From assembly GCF_900111145.1 (NCBI RefSeq), contig NZ_FOIR01000001.1:317501-381500 (forward strand): a stretch of 64,000 bases of DNA, given 5' to 3'. Within the stretch, counting starts at the first letter, position 1; each line of letters opens with the position of its first letter. Positions 1 through 7,734 of the stretch are shown in pieces. Under the pieces are notes generated by a model, which was not told where the DNA came from, did no database searches, and was given only the letters and a program-made list of their open reading frames with translations. Made by a program: the position numbers and the translations under genes. This stretch comes from Roseivirga pacifica. GTDB lineage: Bacteria > Bacteroidota > Bacteroidia > Cytophagales > Cyclobacteriaceae.

Positions 1-86
1 TAGTACCTTTTTATACATAGTAGTTGAATGATTGGAGCAGAACATATTTCTTCATTTCAAACCGAAGTTATCTGTAATATTGCAGC

Positions 87-569
87 ATGAGAACGGACTA
101 TAAACTGAAGGAGATTACCCTAGCGGCTTTTGAAGAGTTTTTGATGGTTACAGAAGGCCAAGTGAATTATAAGCCAACGCCAGAAAAATGGTCTGCCAAA
201 GAGGTTCTTGGACATTTGATTGACTCCGCTTGCAATAACCATGGCCGCTTTGTTCGCGCTCAGTTTACAGAACAATTGGAAATTGAATCGTATGCCCAAA
301 ATGAGTGGGTAGAAATTCAGGACTACCAAAACCAAGATTGGCAAGATTTACTGATTATGTGGCGTCAATATAATCTACTGCTTTCAAACCTAATGTTTAA
401 CACGCCACCCGCTACGCGCGAAAAAGCAGATAGCATTAGCGGTTTTCAGGCTTACGGCAAAAACCTGCAAGAAACGCCCAACACTTTGGGCTACCTAATG
501 GAAGATTATGTTGCCCACCTGAAGCATCATTTGGGGCAAATTCGGACTTTGATTAGCGCTGAAGAGTAA
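87..569 (+). CDS. DinB superfamily protein
   Basis: A 160-residue four-helix-bundle protein of the DinB/YfiT type. The N-terminal half carries the family pattern KWSAKEVLGHLIDSA, and the C-terminus has AHLKHHLGQI, which supplies the HxxxH part of the usual three-histidine metal site; the first His is in LGHLID. Members are metal-dependent thiol transferases or hydrolases, or have no known activity, so the substrate cannot be named. It starts at ATG and ends 17 bases before the downstream Crp/Fnr gene, so the two may be co-transcribed. A second DinB protein lies at 24057-24500. Confidence 0.85.
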   Translation: MRTDYKLKEITLAAFEEFLMVTEGQVNYKPTPEKWSAKEVLGHLIDSACNNHGRFVRAQFTEQLEIESYAQNEWVEIQDYQNQDWQDLLIMWRQYNLLLSNLMFNTPPATREKADSISGFQAYGKNLQETPNTLGYLMEDYVAHLKHHLGQIRTLISAEE

Positions 570-586
570 AAAACATTTCTAATACA

Positions 587-1177
587 TTGATACCGTTAAC
601 ACTTCTTAAACAGTATGGAGCCACAAAGCGCGAAATCTCTGCGCAAACAGTTATCTTTTTAGAAGGTGATACTGCCCATACTTACTTTCAGATTGTAAGC
701 GGAAATGTGAAAATGTTCAACACCAACCTGGATGGAAAGGAGTTTGTGCAGGGAATGTTTGAAGCAGGACAAAGCTTTGGTGAGCCCCCACTTTTTCAGA
801 GCAGCGACTACCCCGCATCGGCACAAGCCATGAGCAATACCACGCTGTACGCACTACCAAAAGACCAGCTTTTTAAGCTGCTCAAAGACCACTTCGATGT
901 ACACTTGGCCTTTACCGCAATGCTCACCAAAAGGCTTATGTACAAATCGATGATATTGCGTGAAATCTCTAGCCACGATGCCAAACACCGTATCCTCACA
1001 CTCATCGATCACCTAAAAAGTGAGTATGGTCAGCCTAGCGAAAAAATGGAGGTAAACCTTACGCGCCAACAAATTTCAGAGCTGCTCGGCATTAGGGTTG
1101 AAACAGTGATTAGGACAGTAAAACAGTTGGAAAAAGAAGGCGAAATCGAAATTAAGGAAAGAAAAATCCTCAGATAA
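587..1177 (+). CDS. Crp/Fnr family transcriptional regulator
   Basis: A 196-residue regulator with an N-terminal cyclic-nucleotide-binding-like barrel (about residues 15-120, FLEGDTAHTYFQIVSG and a GQSFGEPPLF loop) and a C-terminal winged helix (about 150-195) with LTRQQISELLGIRVETVIR. The recognition helix keeps the E-T-V-x-R core of Crp and Fnr. It contains no cysteine at all, so it cannot hold an Fnr iron-sulfur cluster; a haem, small-molecule or unknown signal is more likely. The start is TTG; the family usually begins a few residues before LLKQYG, which fits. A Crp-like palindrome lies just after the gene and before the globin gene, suggesting that it controls its neighbours. Confidence 0.9.
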   Translation: MIPLTLLKQYGATKREISAQTVIFLEGDTAHTYFQIVSGNVKMFNTNLDGKEFVQGMFEAGQSFGEPPLFQSSDYPASAQAMSNTTLYALPKDQLFKLLKDHFDVHLAFTAMLTKRLMYKSMILREISSHDAKHRILTLIDHLKSEYGQPSEKMEVNLTRQQISELLGIRVETVIRTVKQLEKEGEIEIKERKILR

Positions 1178-1186
1178 TTCCTTCCT

Positions 1187-1202
1187 TGTGACCTATGTCA
1201 TA
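1187..1202 (+). promoter_or_regulatory. Candidate Crp/Fnr-type operator
   Basis: The site reads TGTGA, six bases, TCATA. It matches the Crp/HcpR half-site consensus TGTGA-N6-TCACA with one mismatch in the right arm. It sits 34 bases upstream of the truncated haemoglobin ATG and 9 bases after the Crp/Fnr stop codon. Its placement supports control of the globin operon by the adjacent regulator; the assignment is inference. Confidence 0.45.
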
Positions 1203-1236
1203 AACACCTTTTCTTGGTACATGCTAGTCTTGTATT

Positions 1237-1638
1237 ATGAAAAGAAAAGACATAGCCACACGAGCAGACATTGCCTTGCAAGTTGAAAGTTTCTATGTCA
1301 AGGTAAGAAAGCACGAATTGCTAGGCCCAATCTTTAACGATGTAATAAAAGACTGGCCCAGCCATTTGGTTAAGCTCACCGATTTTTGGGAAACCAACCT
1401 GCTTTTTGTTAGAAAGTACAAAGGCAACCCACTAAAGGCTCACGTACAAGTAGAAACAGAGCACGATCATACCATAGAACAACTGCACTTTGGGCACTGG
1501 CTTCAGCTTTGGTTCGAAACCCTAGACGAAAATTTTGAGGGCAAGAATTGTGAGCTAGCCAAAGAACGCGCCCGAAACATGTCGCACATTATGTTCATGA
1601 GAATTTTCAACGAAAGGGAAAGAAGAAATGAAGCGTAG
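1237..1638 (+). CDS. Group III truncated haemoglobin
   Basis: A 133-residue single-domain globin. The opening pattern of residues 1-50 (IATRADIALQVESFYVKV, then LGPIFNDVI, WPSHLVKLTDFW) is typical of TrHb3 proteins, and HFGHWLQLWFETLD supplies the proximal-histidine region. Group III globins bind O2 and NO and are linked to nitrosative-stress tolerance in Campylobacter; the physiological role here is inferred. It overlaps the next gene by 11 bases and follows a Crp-like palindrome next to a Crp/Fnr gene, a common arrangement for NO- or oxygen-responsive globins. Confidence 0.88.
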   Translation: MKRKDIATRADIALQVESFYVKVRKHELLGPIFNDVIKDWPSHLVKLTDFWETNLLFVRKYKGNPLKAHVQVETEHDHTIEQLHFGHWLQLWFETLDENFEGKNCELAKERARNMSHIMFMRIFNERERRNEA

Positions 1639-2080
1639 CGTACTTTTCCTTCAGTTGTTCGTGCCAGTCCTTTGGCTAGGTTTTGTTTCGGCCATTAGCC
1701 TAATGGAGGCACCGCTAAAGTTTCAGGCGCCATCGGTAGACTTAGCCATTGGGGTCGACATTGGCAAGCTCGTTTTTTCGGCACTAAACAGGGTAGAATG
1801 GGTCTTTTTCCTCATTGCTTTTAGCAGCATTATGCTGAGTAAAAATAACCGAAAGCCATTTGTTCTTGGGCTTGTATTATGCTCGATTTTATTAATCCAG
1901 ACCTACTATCTATTGCCAATTCTTGATGAACGCGCTGCCTTGGTAATTGCCCGAAAGCCAGTAGAAGAAAGTAATATGCACTTTTACTATGTAGGCCTCG
2001 AGCTCATCAAAATAGCGCTCCTGTTTCTGCTAACACTAGTCAATTTTAAAAGCGTTGGCCTAAAACCAATTTCAAAATGA
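1628..2080 (+). CDS. Small multi-pass membrane protein, unknown function
   Basis: A 150-residue hydrophobic protein with about four membrane segments (roughly residues 5-25, 53-70, 78-98 and 125-143), joined by short polar loops with ERAALVIARKP between the third and fourth. No catalytic motif is visible. It overlaps the globin gene by 11 bases and the following cupin gene by 4 (ATGA), so the three form one translationally coupled operon. It loosely resembles DUF4149/TMEM205-type membrane proteins, but I do not recognise it with confidence. Confidence 0.8.
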   Translation: MKRSVLFLQLFVPVLWLGFVSAISLMEAPLKFQAPSVDLAIGVDIGKLVFSALNRVEWVFFLIAFSSIMLSKNNRKPFVLGLVLCSILLIQTYYLLPILDERAALVIARKPVEESNMHFYYVGLELIKIALLFLLTLVNFKSVGLKPISK

Positions 2081-2373
2081 CAATTAACACCATTAAATCA
2101 TTGCTTAAAGAAGCTACAAAACCTGTGGTGCGCGTGCTACGAAAAACTGAGCACGGAAGAGTATTGGCCATCGGCTTTCGCGAGGGCATGCACTTAGCTG
2201 ACCATCAGACTAAAGTGCCTACCCGCCTGCTCGTAGTTGAGGGGAACGTTACTTATCATCAAGACGAAATCAACCAAACACTAAGCTTATTCGATGAATA
2301 TGAGATTCCGGTAAACACCACACATGCCGTAACGGCCAATAGTGACAGTGTGATTTTACTCATTCAAGGTTAG
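2077..2373 (+). CDS. Small cupin-like protein
   Basis: A 98-residue protein with the shape of a single minimal cupin barrel: an alternating strand pattern, a central VPTRLLVVEGNVTYH and a late PVNTTHAVTA stretch, which keeps the His of cupin motif 2. The start overlaps the upstream membrane protein stop by 4 bases. Its last bases overlap the stop of the convergent polyferredoxin gene by 4 bases. The substrate is unknown; as third gene of the globin operon it could act in the same stress response. The barrel assignment is inferred from pattern only. Confidence 0.7.
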   Translation: MTINTIKSLLKEATKPVVRVLRKTEHGRVLAIGFREGMHLADHQTKVPTRLLVVEGNVTYHQDEINQTLSLFDEYEIPVNTTHAVTANSDSVILLIQG

Positions 2374-3788
2374 TCTTGCAGCTCCACGCTTTTATTCCCA
2401 ATAATAATTGGTGGTAAATCGTGGCGTTTTTCTTCTGGACCGTTTTCCAGTTTAAGCACACCGCGTGGACAAACTGCCGAGCAAATGCCACAGCCAACAC
2501 AACTCGCACGCACAATATTTTGCCCTTTTTGAGCGTAAGCACGTACATCAATTCCCTGTTCACAATAGGTAGAACAGTTGCCACAAGAGATGCATTGGCC
2601 GCCATTGGTTGTAATTCTAAAACGGGACTTAAATCGTTGGATGATCCCCATATAACCAGCCATTGGACAGCCGAAGCGGCACCACACCCTGTTACCGAGC
2701 ATCGGGTAAAAACCTACGCCAATTACTCCAGAAAAAGTAGCACCGATCAAAAATCCATAAGGCTTTTGGAAGGTGTTATAAATATTCAAACCGAATACTT
2801 CGCCCGTATTCCAAAAATAGCCATAAACGGTGGCGGCAGTCATTACAAATACGAACACCATTACGCCATGAATAAGCCATCGCTCCAGCTTCCAGGCGCT
2901 TAGTTTTTTGGAAGAAAGGTGCCTAAATGGATCTCCAGCAGTTTCGGCCAAGCCTCCACAACCGCACACCCACGAGCAATACCAGCGCTTGCCCACGTAA
3001 TAGGTCAGAATTGGTGTTACCAGTAAAAACATGGCAATACCAATGATCAAGTACAAAACTCCAACTGGCTGATAAGCCTCTTGCTGCATGGCATCTAAAT
3101 GATAACCGTAGAAGAAATCGTAATCTAGCGGCCATACGTTTTTTATATCGGCATCATAATAAATGCCGTGACCATCAATTGTTTGTCCATTATAGTTTAA
3201 TCCTTCAAGAATCTCAGGCACCAAATAGGCCAGAAAGAGCTGTGCTATAATTACCGAAACAGTTCGCTTAAGCTGATAGGAATTATGCCGATACTTAAAC
3301 AAAAATTTAATACCAAGTGCCAGAATTGAAACCGTATAAAGTGTTCCATACAAAAACCATTGGCTGGCCGGTTTACCTTTAAAAAACTGGCTCAACGGAT
3401 CGAAAAGAGCCACAAAGCCTTCATTGGCACCATTCGGTTTATAGCCTATATATTCCGGATACCAATACAGCAGCACATAAAATCCAGTGAGAATAATTCC
3501 GGCAATCCAGCCCAGCGCCCCACGGTTAATCAGGCTTTTAAACCAAACGCCATTGTTCTTTATTCCCGCTGGCTGGCGCATGTACAAACGATAGGCATAC
3601 AAAGTGGTACCGCCAATTATGCCAACTAAAGCAATGGTTAAACCCATGGCTGCAGGAATTGGCACATTGCCCCACGAAAGGAAAAGCACCAGCAGGCCAA
3701 CACCGGCTATTGCTAGCCCTAGTTTTTGCCAAACATCGGCATCTTTTGGGTGGGGGTTGGCTATGGATAGGTTAGCATCTTTCTGCAT
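2370..3788 (-). CDS. Membrane-bound 4Fe-4S polyferredoxin (NapH/NosR/CcoG-like)
   Basis: A 472-residue protein with about five or six membrane segments in the first 350 residues, a cytosolic-side cysteine motif YCSWVCGCGG near residue 270, and two C-terminal ferredoxin clusters: CISCGNCSTYC and CVGCGICSAVCP (each CxxCxxCxxxC). This is the build of NapH/NosR/CcoG-type electron-transfer proteins. It lies 2 bases downstream of an FAD/NAD oxidoreductase gene, so the pair probably moves electrons from NAD(P)H through FAD to membrane iron-sulfur clusters. The terminal acceptor is not encoded in the window. The longer first-motif spacing differs from classic NosR (CxxxCP), so the exact subfamily is uncertain. 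Confidence 0.85.
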   Translation of the reverse strand: MQKDANLSIANPHPKDADVWQKLGLAIAGVGLLVLFLSWGNVPIPAAMGLTIALVGIIGGTTLYAYRLYMRQPAGIKNNGVWFKSLINRGALGWIAGIILTGFYVLLYWYPEYIGYKPNGANEGFVALFDPLSQFFKGKPASQWFLYGTLYTVSILALGIKFLFKYRHNSYQLKRTVSVIIAQLFLAYLVPEILEGLNYNGQTIDGHGIYYDADIKNVWPLDYDFFYGYHLDAMQQEAYQPVGVLYLIIGIAMFLLVTPILTYYVGKRWYCSWVCGCGGLAETAGDPFRHLSSKKLSAWKLERWLIHGVMVFVFVMTAATVYGYFWNTGEVFGLNIYNTFQKPYGFLIGATFSGVIGVGFYPMLGNRVWCRFGCPMAGYMGIIQRFKSRFRITTNGGQCISCGNCSTYCEQGIDVRAYAQKGQNIVRASCVGCGICSAVCPRGVLKLENGPEEKRHDLPPIIIGNKSVELQD

Positions 3789-3790
3789 GG

Positions 3791-5125
3791 CTAAGAAACA
3801 AAGTCTAAAATTCTTTTCCAGCTCTTCTTTTTCAGGCGAAGGCTTGTTCCATTCTCTCGGTTGAACTGCTCGAGAATAGCAGTTTCGTGTGTTTTGTAAA
3901 GTTCTGGGTCAAAGTTGGCGTCACGTAAATGCTCCAACACATAGTCGACTGTTCGGCCTTCATCAAACCATTTATCGAAGGCATGATGCCTTAGGCGAAA
4001 TCCAAAATTGTTCACACCGGTTAGTTTTCTACTGGCTTTGTCCCAGCGCAAACGCAAGCATATTTTGCCTCCGGCTTCTTCCCAATAAAAGTCGCCTTCG
4101 GTGTCTTTCGCCTGCGGCCAAACCCATCCATAGGTTTGATATTCAATATCGAAGAACTTGGCAGAATTGAACCAATGCCCCGGCTGATAGGCTGTTTGCC
4201 TTCCGCAAAGCGTTCTGGCCAGCGTTTCTCCCATCATTCGGCCGGTGTACCAAACCTGCTCAATTGGCCTTCTTTCACCATTGGGTTTTCTAAACTCAGC
4301 GCAGTCTCCAGCAGCATAAACATCTGCAATATTGGTTTGAAGGAATTCATCGACCAAAACGCCACGGTTTAATTCAACCCCCGAATCTCTTAAGAAGTTA
4401 ACGTTTGGAGAAACACCAACCGTAAGCCCTACAAACTGGCACGCGATTTCTTCTCCTGTTTTGGTTCTTACACCTTTCACACCTCCGTTTTCATCACCAA
4501 TTATCTCATCAAGCTCGGCCGCTAACCGAAGGTCTACATGGTGCTCACGTATGTGTCGGTTAATCATTTCCGACTCTTCCTTAGGCAGCACATTGTTCCA
4601 AAAGCTGTTTTCGCGCACCAAAAAAGTAACCGGAATATTGCGTGACAGCAGCATTTCGGCCATTTCTATACCAATAAGCCCACCGCCTACAACTACAGCA
4701 CGCTGTATGTTTTTGGTATTCGCCTCCATCATTTGCAGATCCTGATAGCTATAAAGCCCTTGTACCCCTTTCAACTCTTGGCCTGGCCAGCCAAATTTAT
4801 TTGGCGTTGAACCTGTGGCAAGCACTAGCTTATCGTAAGGCATGGTTTCGCCCCCAACAAAGGTTAAAAGCTTGGCGTTTGTGTTCACCCTTTCTACATA
4901 TCCGCGTTTAAGCTCAATCCTGTTTTTCTCCCAAAACCAGTCCTCATATGGCTTGGTATGCTCGTATTTCATATGCCCCATGTAAATGTACATGAGCGCA
5001 GTGCGTGAAAAGAAATGATCTGTCTCGGCCGAAATTACGGTGATTTTATGGTCGCTCAACTTGCGTACATGCCTTGCGGCAGTAATGCCAGAAATACCGT
5101 TGCCAATAATTACAATGTGCTCCAT
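3791..5125 (-). CDS. FAD/NAD(P)-dependent oxidoreductase
   Basis: A 444-residue pyridine-nucleotide-disulfide-type flavoprotein. The FAD-binding GxGxxG is at the N-terminus (IIGNGISGITAARH), the second nucleotide fold is VVGGGLIGIEMAE near residue 155, and the YAAGDCAE FAD motif is near residue 285. There is no redox-active CxxxxC, so it is closer to ferredoxin/rubredoxin or nitrite-reductase-type reductases than to thiol reductases. I chose the ATG at 5125 over an in-frame start at 5197 because the Rossmann fold begins right there. The downstream polyferredoxin gene starts 2 bases after the stop and is the likely redox partner. Confidence 0.88.
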   Translation of the reverse strand: MEHIVIIGNGISGITAARHVRKLSDHKITVISAETDHFFSRTALMYIYMGHMKYEHTKPYEDWFWEKNRIELKRGYVERVNTNAKLLTFVGGETMPYDKLVLATGSTPNKFGWPGQELKGVQGLYSYQDLQMMEANTKNIQRAVVVGGGLIGIEMAEMLLSRNIPVTFLVRENSFWNNVLPKEESEMINRHIREHHVDLRLAAELDEIIGDENGGVKGVRTKTGEEIACQFVGLTVGVSPNVNFLRDSGVELNRGVLVDEFLQTNIADVYAAGDCAEFRKPNGERRPIEQVWYTGRMMGETLARTLCGRQTAYQPGHWFNSAKFFDIEYQTYGWVWPQAKDTEGDFYWEEAGGKICLRLRWDKASRKLTGVNNFGFRLRHHAFDKWFDEGRTVDYVLEHLRDANFDPELYKTHETAILEQFNRENGTSLRLKKKSWKRILDFVS

Positions 5126-5309
5126 GAATAGATGCTTAAGCGCAAATAGCGCGCAATTGTTGCATTTGATTGTCGGAAAAACGACCAGTTGCCACAATGA
5201 AGGTTAATTTAGCCATTTCAATCGGGCCGCTAATTAAAAACAATATTTTAGTGGTGTGCAACCTTTGTATTTTGCCCATATCTTTAAGGCACATTCTAAA
5301 TAAAAAACA

Positions 5310-6011
5310 ATGAAAAGTAAGGTATTCGGAAAGTTGAGTTTGATGGTGGTGCTGATGGTATTGAGCCAATTGGTTTACGCCCAATCAAGAGAGAAGAGAG
5401 ATGTTTCGGGCTTTGATGCTTTGAGTGTTTCGGATGCATTTGTAGTTGAGATTAGTGTGGGCAGCACAGAGTCGTTGGAGATTGAGGCGGATGACGAATA
5501 CATGGATGATATTATTACCGAAGTGCGCGGTGGTACACTTCGCATTGAAATGAAAGATTCGCGAAGAAACAGACGCATGAAGGATTCTCCGCGTGCTTAC
5601 CTTACCGTAAAATCGCTTGATAGAATTAGCGCAAGTGGTGCTGTTCACATCAAAACCTTCGACATTCTTAAGGCTAACAGATTTACAGTTGACTTATCTG
5701 GTGCTTCAGTGATTAATTTAGAATTAGATATAGAGGATTTCTCATTCGAAGCCTCAGGTGCTTGTGTGGTAAGCATAGAAGGTTCGGCAAAAGAGCAACG
5801 CGTTAAAATATCGGGGTCAACCGTTTATCGCGCGTACGATTTCGAAACGGAAGTGGCAGTAATTGGCGTTAGCGGTGCAAGTTCGGCCAGCGTATATGCC
5901 AGCGACAAGCTAGACGTTCGTGCATCGGGTGCCTCAAGCATTCGCTATCGTGGAGATGCTCAGGTGAACTCTAATACTTCGGGCGCTTCTAGCGTAAGAA
6001 AAGGACAGTAA
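5310..6011 (+). CDS. Head GIN domain (DUF2807) secreted protein
   Basis: A 233-residue exported protein: a signal peptide (residues 1-24, ending VYAQ) and then a right-handed beta-helix-like GIN/DUF2807 region. Repeated short units with SGA cores (ISASGAVHI, DLSGASV, EASGACV, VSGASSASV, ASGASSI, NTSGASSV) are diagnostic of this family, which is abundant in Bacteroidota. The function is not established; an adhesin-like or cell-surface role is often assumed. It is transcribed away from the FAD-oxidoreductase operon and ends at a triple hairpin. Confidence 0.88.
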   Translation: MKSKVFGKLSLMVVLMVLSQLVYAQSREKRDVSGFDALSVSDAFVVEISVGSTESLEIEADDEYMDDIITEVRGGTLRIEMKDSRRNRRMKDSPRAYLTVKSLDRISASGAVHIKTFDILKANRFTVDLSGASVINLELDIEDFSFEASGACVVSIEGSAKEQRVKISGSTVYRAYDFETEVAVIGVSGASSASVYASDKLDVRASGASSIRYRGDAQVNSNTSGASSVRKGQ

Positions 6012-6015
6012 TTTC

Positions 6016-6078
6016 GGGTGCCAAGCACCCACTAACCATGACCGGTTAGTCCCTTGTTCTGGTTTGCCGGGGCAAGGG
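6016..6078. terminator. Three consecutive hairpins between convergent genes
   Basis: Three back-to-back perfect inverted repeats fill the gap between the GIN-domain gene (+) and the RNA ligase-like gene (-): GGGTG/CACCC at 6016-6030, CTAACC/GGTTAG at 6032-6049 and CCCTTG/CAAGGG at 6051-6078. They probably stop transcription in both directions, although only short T runs follow. Confidence 0.5.
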
Positions 6079-6092
6079 TAATTTTATGAGAT

Positions 6093-6644
6093 TTAATCTC
6101 GTTTGAAACAAAACTCCTTATGCGCCTGCCAAACTTTACCATCATGCTTTAGCAACCAAAAGGAGTTTACAGCAAATTCAGCATCAAAAGGCCTGTGCTC
6201 AAATGCTTGCCAAGCAAGGGTAAACTGATCAGGCTTTAAATCACGAAAGGCTACGGTAATGTGTGGATGAAAACCCCGGTTGTGTGTGCTGTTAAGCAGT
6301 TTGAGTTCACGTTTTGTAAAGGCTGTTAACTCCTTTTCAAAACTTATTAATGCTTCCGAATATTCATTTTTAATAAAAATGGTACGTGGAGGAAAAGCCC
6401 CAAAACCATTAAGCATTAATTGAAAAGGTTCGAAATCGACAGCTTGCTCCAGCTTTTGAATCAATTTCTCTTCATTCCGTTCTTTCCACAAAAACGGCAT
6501 ATGCAATGTAAGGTGCGCAGGCGAACGCAATGCAGCTTTTGAAGTATACTTTTCAGCAAACAGCTTTTTAACACCCACTATTTCTTCTGCCAAAGGGCTT
6601 GGCGGAATAATAGCGAGGAAATATCGGGCTTCAGTACTTTTCAC
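6093..6644 (-). CDS. 2'-5' RNA ligase/cyclic phosphodiesterase family protein
   Basis: A 183-residue 2H-phosphoesterase. Both catalytic HxT motifs are present: HLTLHMPF near residue 45 and HPHITVAF near residue 127, about 80 residues apart as the family requires. Members hydrolyse 2',3'-cyclic phosphates or ligate RNA ends with 2'-5' bonds; the substrate here is unknown. The start codon is GTG. It is a single gene facing the GIN-domain gene. Confidence 0.87.
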   Translation of the reverse strand: MKSTEARYFLAIIPPSPLAEEIVGVKKLFAEKYTSKAALRSPAHLTLHMPFLWKERNEEKLIQKLEQAVDFEPFQLMLNGFGAFPPRTIFIKNEYSEALISFEKELTAFTKRELKLLNSTHNRGFHPHITVAFRDLKPDQFTLAWQAFEHRPFDAEFAVNSFWLLKHDGKVWQAHKEFCFKRD

Positions 6645-6711
6645 AATTTTTAATGGAGCAACGTTCGAATTGAATTATTTCATTATTAGTTTAGGAAAAA
6701 ACAAAATAAAC

Positions 6712-6918
6712 ATGCTCAAGAAAATTCTCCCGCTCTTTTTGTTCCCCTTACTATTTATCTCTTGTTCAAACAATCCAAAAGAACAAGTGCAAACTAAAGC
6801 ATCTGAAAACTATAAACTAGCAATTGTTGATTCTGTGCAGATTGATATTCTCGCAAGTTACCTTCCAATAGTTGATGTACATGATGAGACCGGAAACTTG
6901 CTTACTGTGGATTCATAA
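6712..6918 (+). pseudogene. Truncated propeller-type lipoprotein remnant
   Basis: A 68-residue product beginning MLKKILPLF with a lipobox (LFISC, Cys about residue 17), then a short segment with DSVQIDILASYLPIVDVHDE. This looks like the first strand of the six-bladed propeller lipoproteins (DUF4221/TolB-like) common in Bacteroidota, but the frame ends at TAA after only about 50 mature residues. I found no continuation in the other frames before the signal peptidase start at 7005. An in-frame ATG at 6670 adds 14 polar residues before the signal and is less likely. It could be a deletion remnant of an older copy of the gene at 8053 or a genuine small lipoprotein. Confidence 0.45.
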
Positions 6919-7004
6919 AATAATTTCCATTCGGAAAAGTTCCTGACAAAAGCATAGGGCGTTGATGATTTAACCTCTCCTCCAACCCTTTAACCACTAA
7001 TTGC

Positions 7005-7634
7005 GTGACTCGTTTTAAAAGAAAATCTCCAATCCCACTCTTAAAAGCACTCAGCTTTGTCACACTACTAGTTTGCTTAAGGCTATTTGTAATAGAAATA
7101 GTTACTGTTGCTTCATCTTCCATGGAGAATACCCTAACGAAAGGAGATATTCTATTAGTAAATAAGCTCCATGGAGAAGTTAAAAAAGGAGAAATAACAG
7201 TATTCAATATTTCCGAACCTTCCAACAAGCTAGTTAAACGGTGTGTAGCAACCGCAGGAGACATCGTTAGAATAGATAGTTTACAAAATCACTTTCAAAT
7301 AAAACCTAATGTCTTCCCAAAAACTCTTGCTGAAAGTAGCTTTGAAAAAGGACTAATAACAATTGAAATACCATCTAAGAACAGAAAATACCAGATTAAC
7401 CAAGTATTCTACGATCAATTTCAAAAAACAATTCGCCTATACGAAGGTGAAATATTGGTAAAGAGATTTGACGAATACCTGCTTAATGGAAAACCTATTC
7501 AAGAATATACCTTCAAAAATAACTATCTATTTTTTGTAGGAGACAATATGGATAACTCGTTCGACTCACGGCATTTCGGTCCAATTCCTGCTAATAACAT
7601 CTTTGGTAGAGCATATCTTTTATTTAACAAATGA
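7005..7634 (+). CDS. lepB: Short signal peptidase I (S26), probably dedicated
   Basis: A 209-residue type I signal peptidase with one N-terminal membrane segment (about residues 14-34). The catalytic Ser is in ASSSMENTL (Ser39), the general-base Lys in KLVKRCVATAGD (Lys78), and box E is GDNMDNSFDSRHFGPIP near the C-terminus, so the enzyme looks intact. It starts at GTG with an in-frame stop 12 codons upstream. It is shorter than the usual housekeeping LepB of Bacteroidota, which has a longer insert and C-terminus, and it sits 100 bases before a NVEALA-like peptide gene. I infer an accessory peptidase dedicated to that peptide. Confidence 0.9.
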   Translation: MTRFKRKSPIPLLKALSFVTLLVCLRLFVIEIVTVASSSMENTLTKGDILLVNKLHGEVKKGEITVFNISEPSNKLVKRCVATAGDIVRIDSLQNHFQIKPNVFPKTLAESSFEKGLITIEIPSKNRKYQINQVFYDQFQKTIRLYEGEILVKRFDEYLLNGKPIQEYTFKNNYLFFVGDNMDNSFDSRHFGPIPANNIFGRAYLLFNK

Positions 7635-7639
7635 GGCAA

Positions 7640-7701
7640 AAACACCATTACTTAATTATAAGTTATTTAAATGGTATTTTTTTTATGAATAAATATTCAT
7701 A
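7640..7701 (+). promoter_or_regulatory. Hairpin and AT palindrome before the peptide gene
   Basis: After the signal peptidase stop, ACCATT (7644-7649) pairs with AATGGT (7670-7675) followed by a T run, resembling an intrinsic terminator. Immediately after comes a perfect palindrome TATGAATA-AA-TATTCATA at 7684-7701. Either the peptide gene at 7735 has its own promoter and operator here, or transcription is partly attenuated so that the peptide and peptidase are made at different levels. Confidence 0.4.
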
Positions 7702-7734
7702 TAATGCATTAAACAAAAATTAAAACATAATACC

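Noticed and set aside
2421-2903. 160-codon plus-strand open frame
   Set aside because: Antisense to the polyferredoxin ferredoxin clusters; no promoter or start context.
5126-5197. Upstream in-frame ATG for the FAD oxidoreductase (5197)
   Set aside because: The Rossmann fold begins at the ATG at 5125 and the extra 24 residues are cysteine-rich without any pattern.
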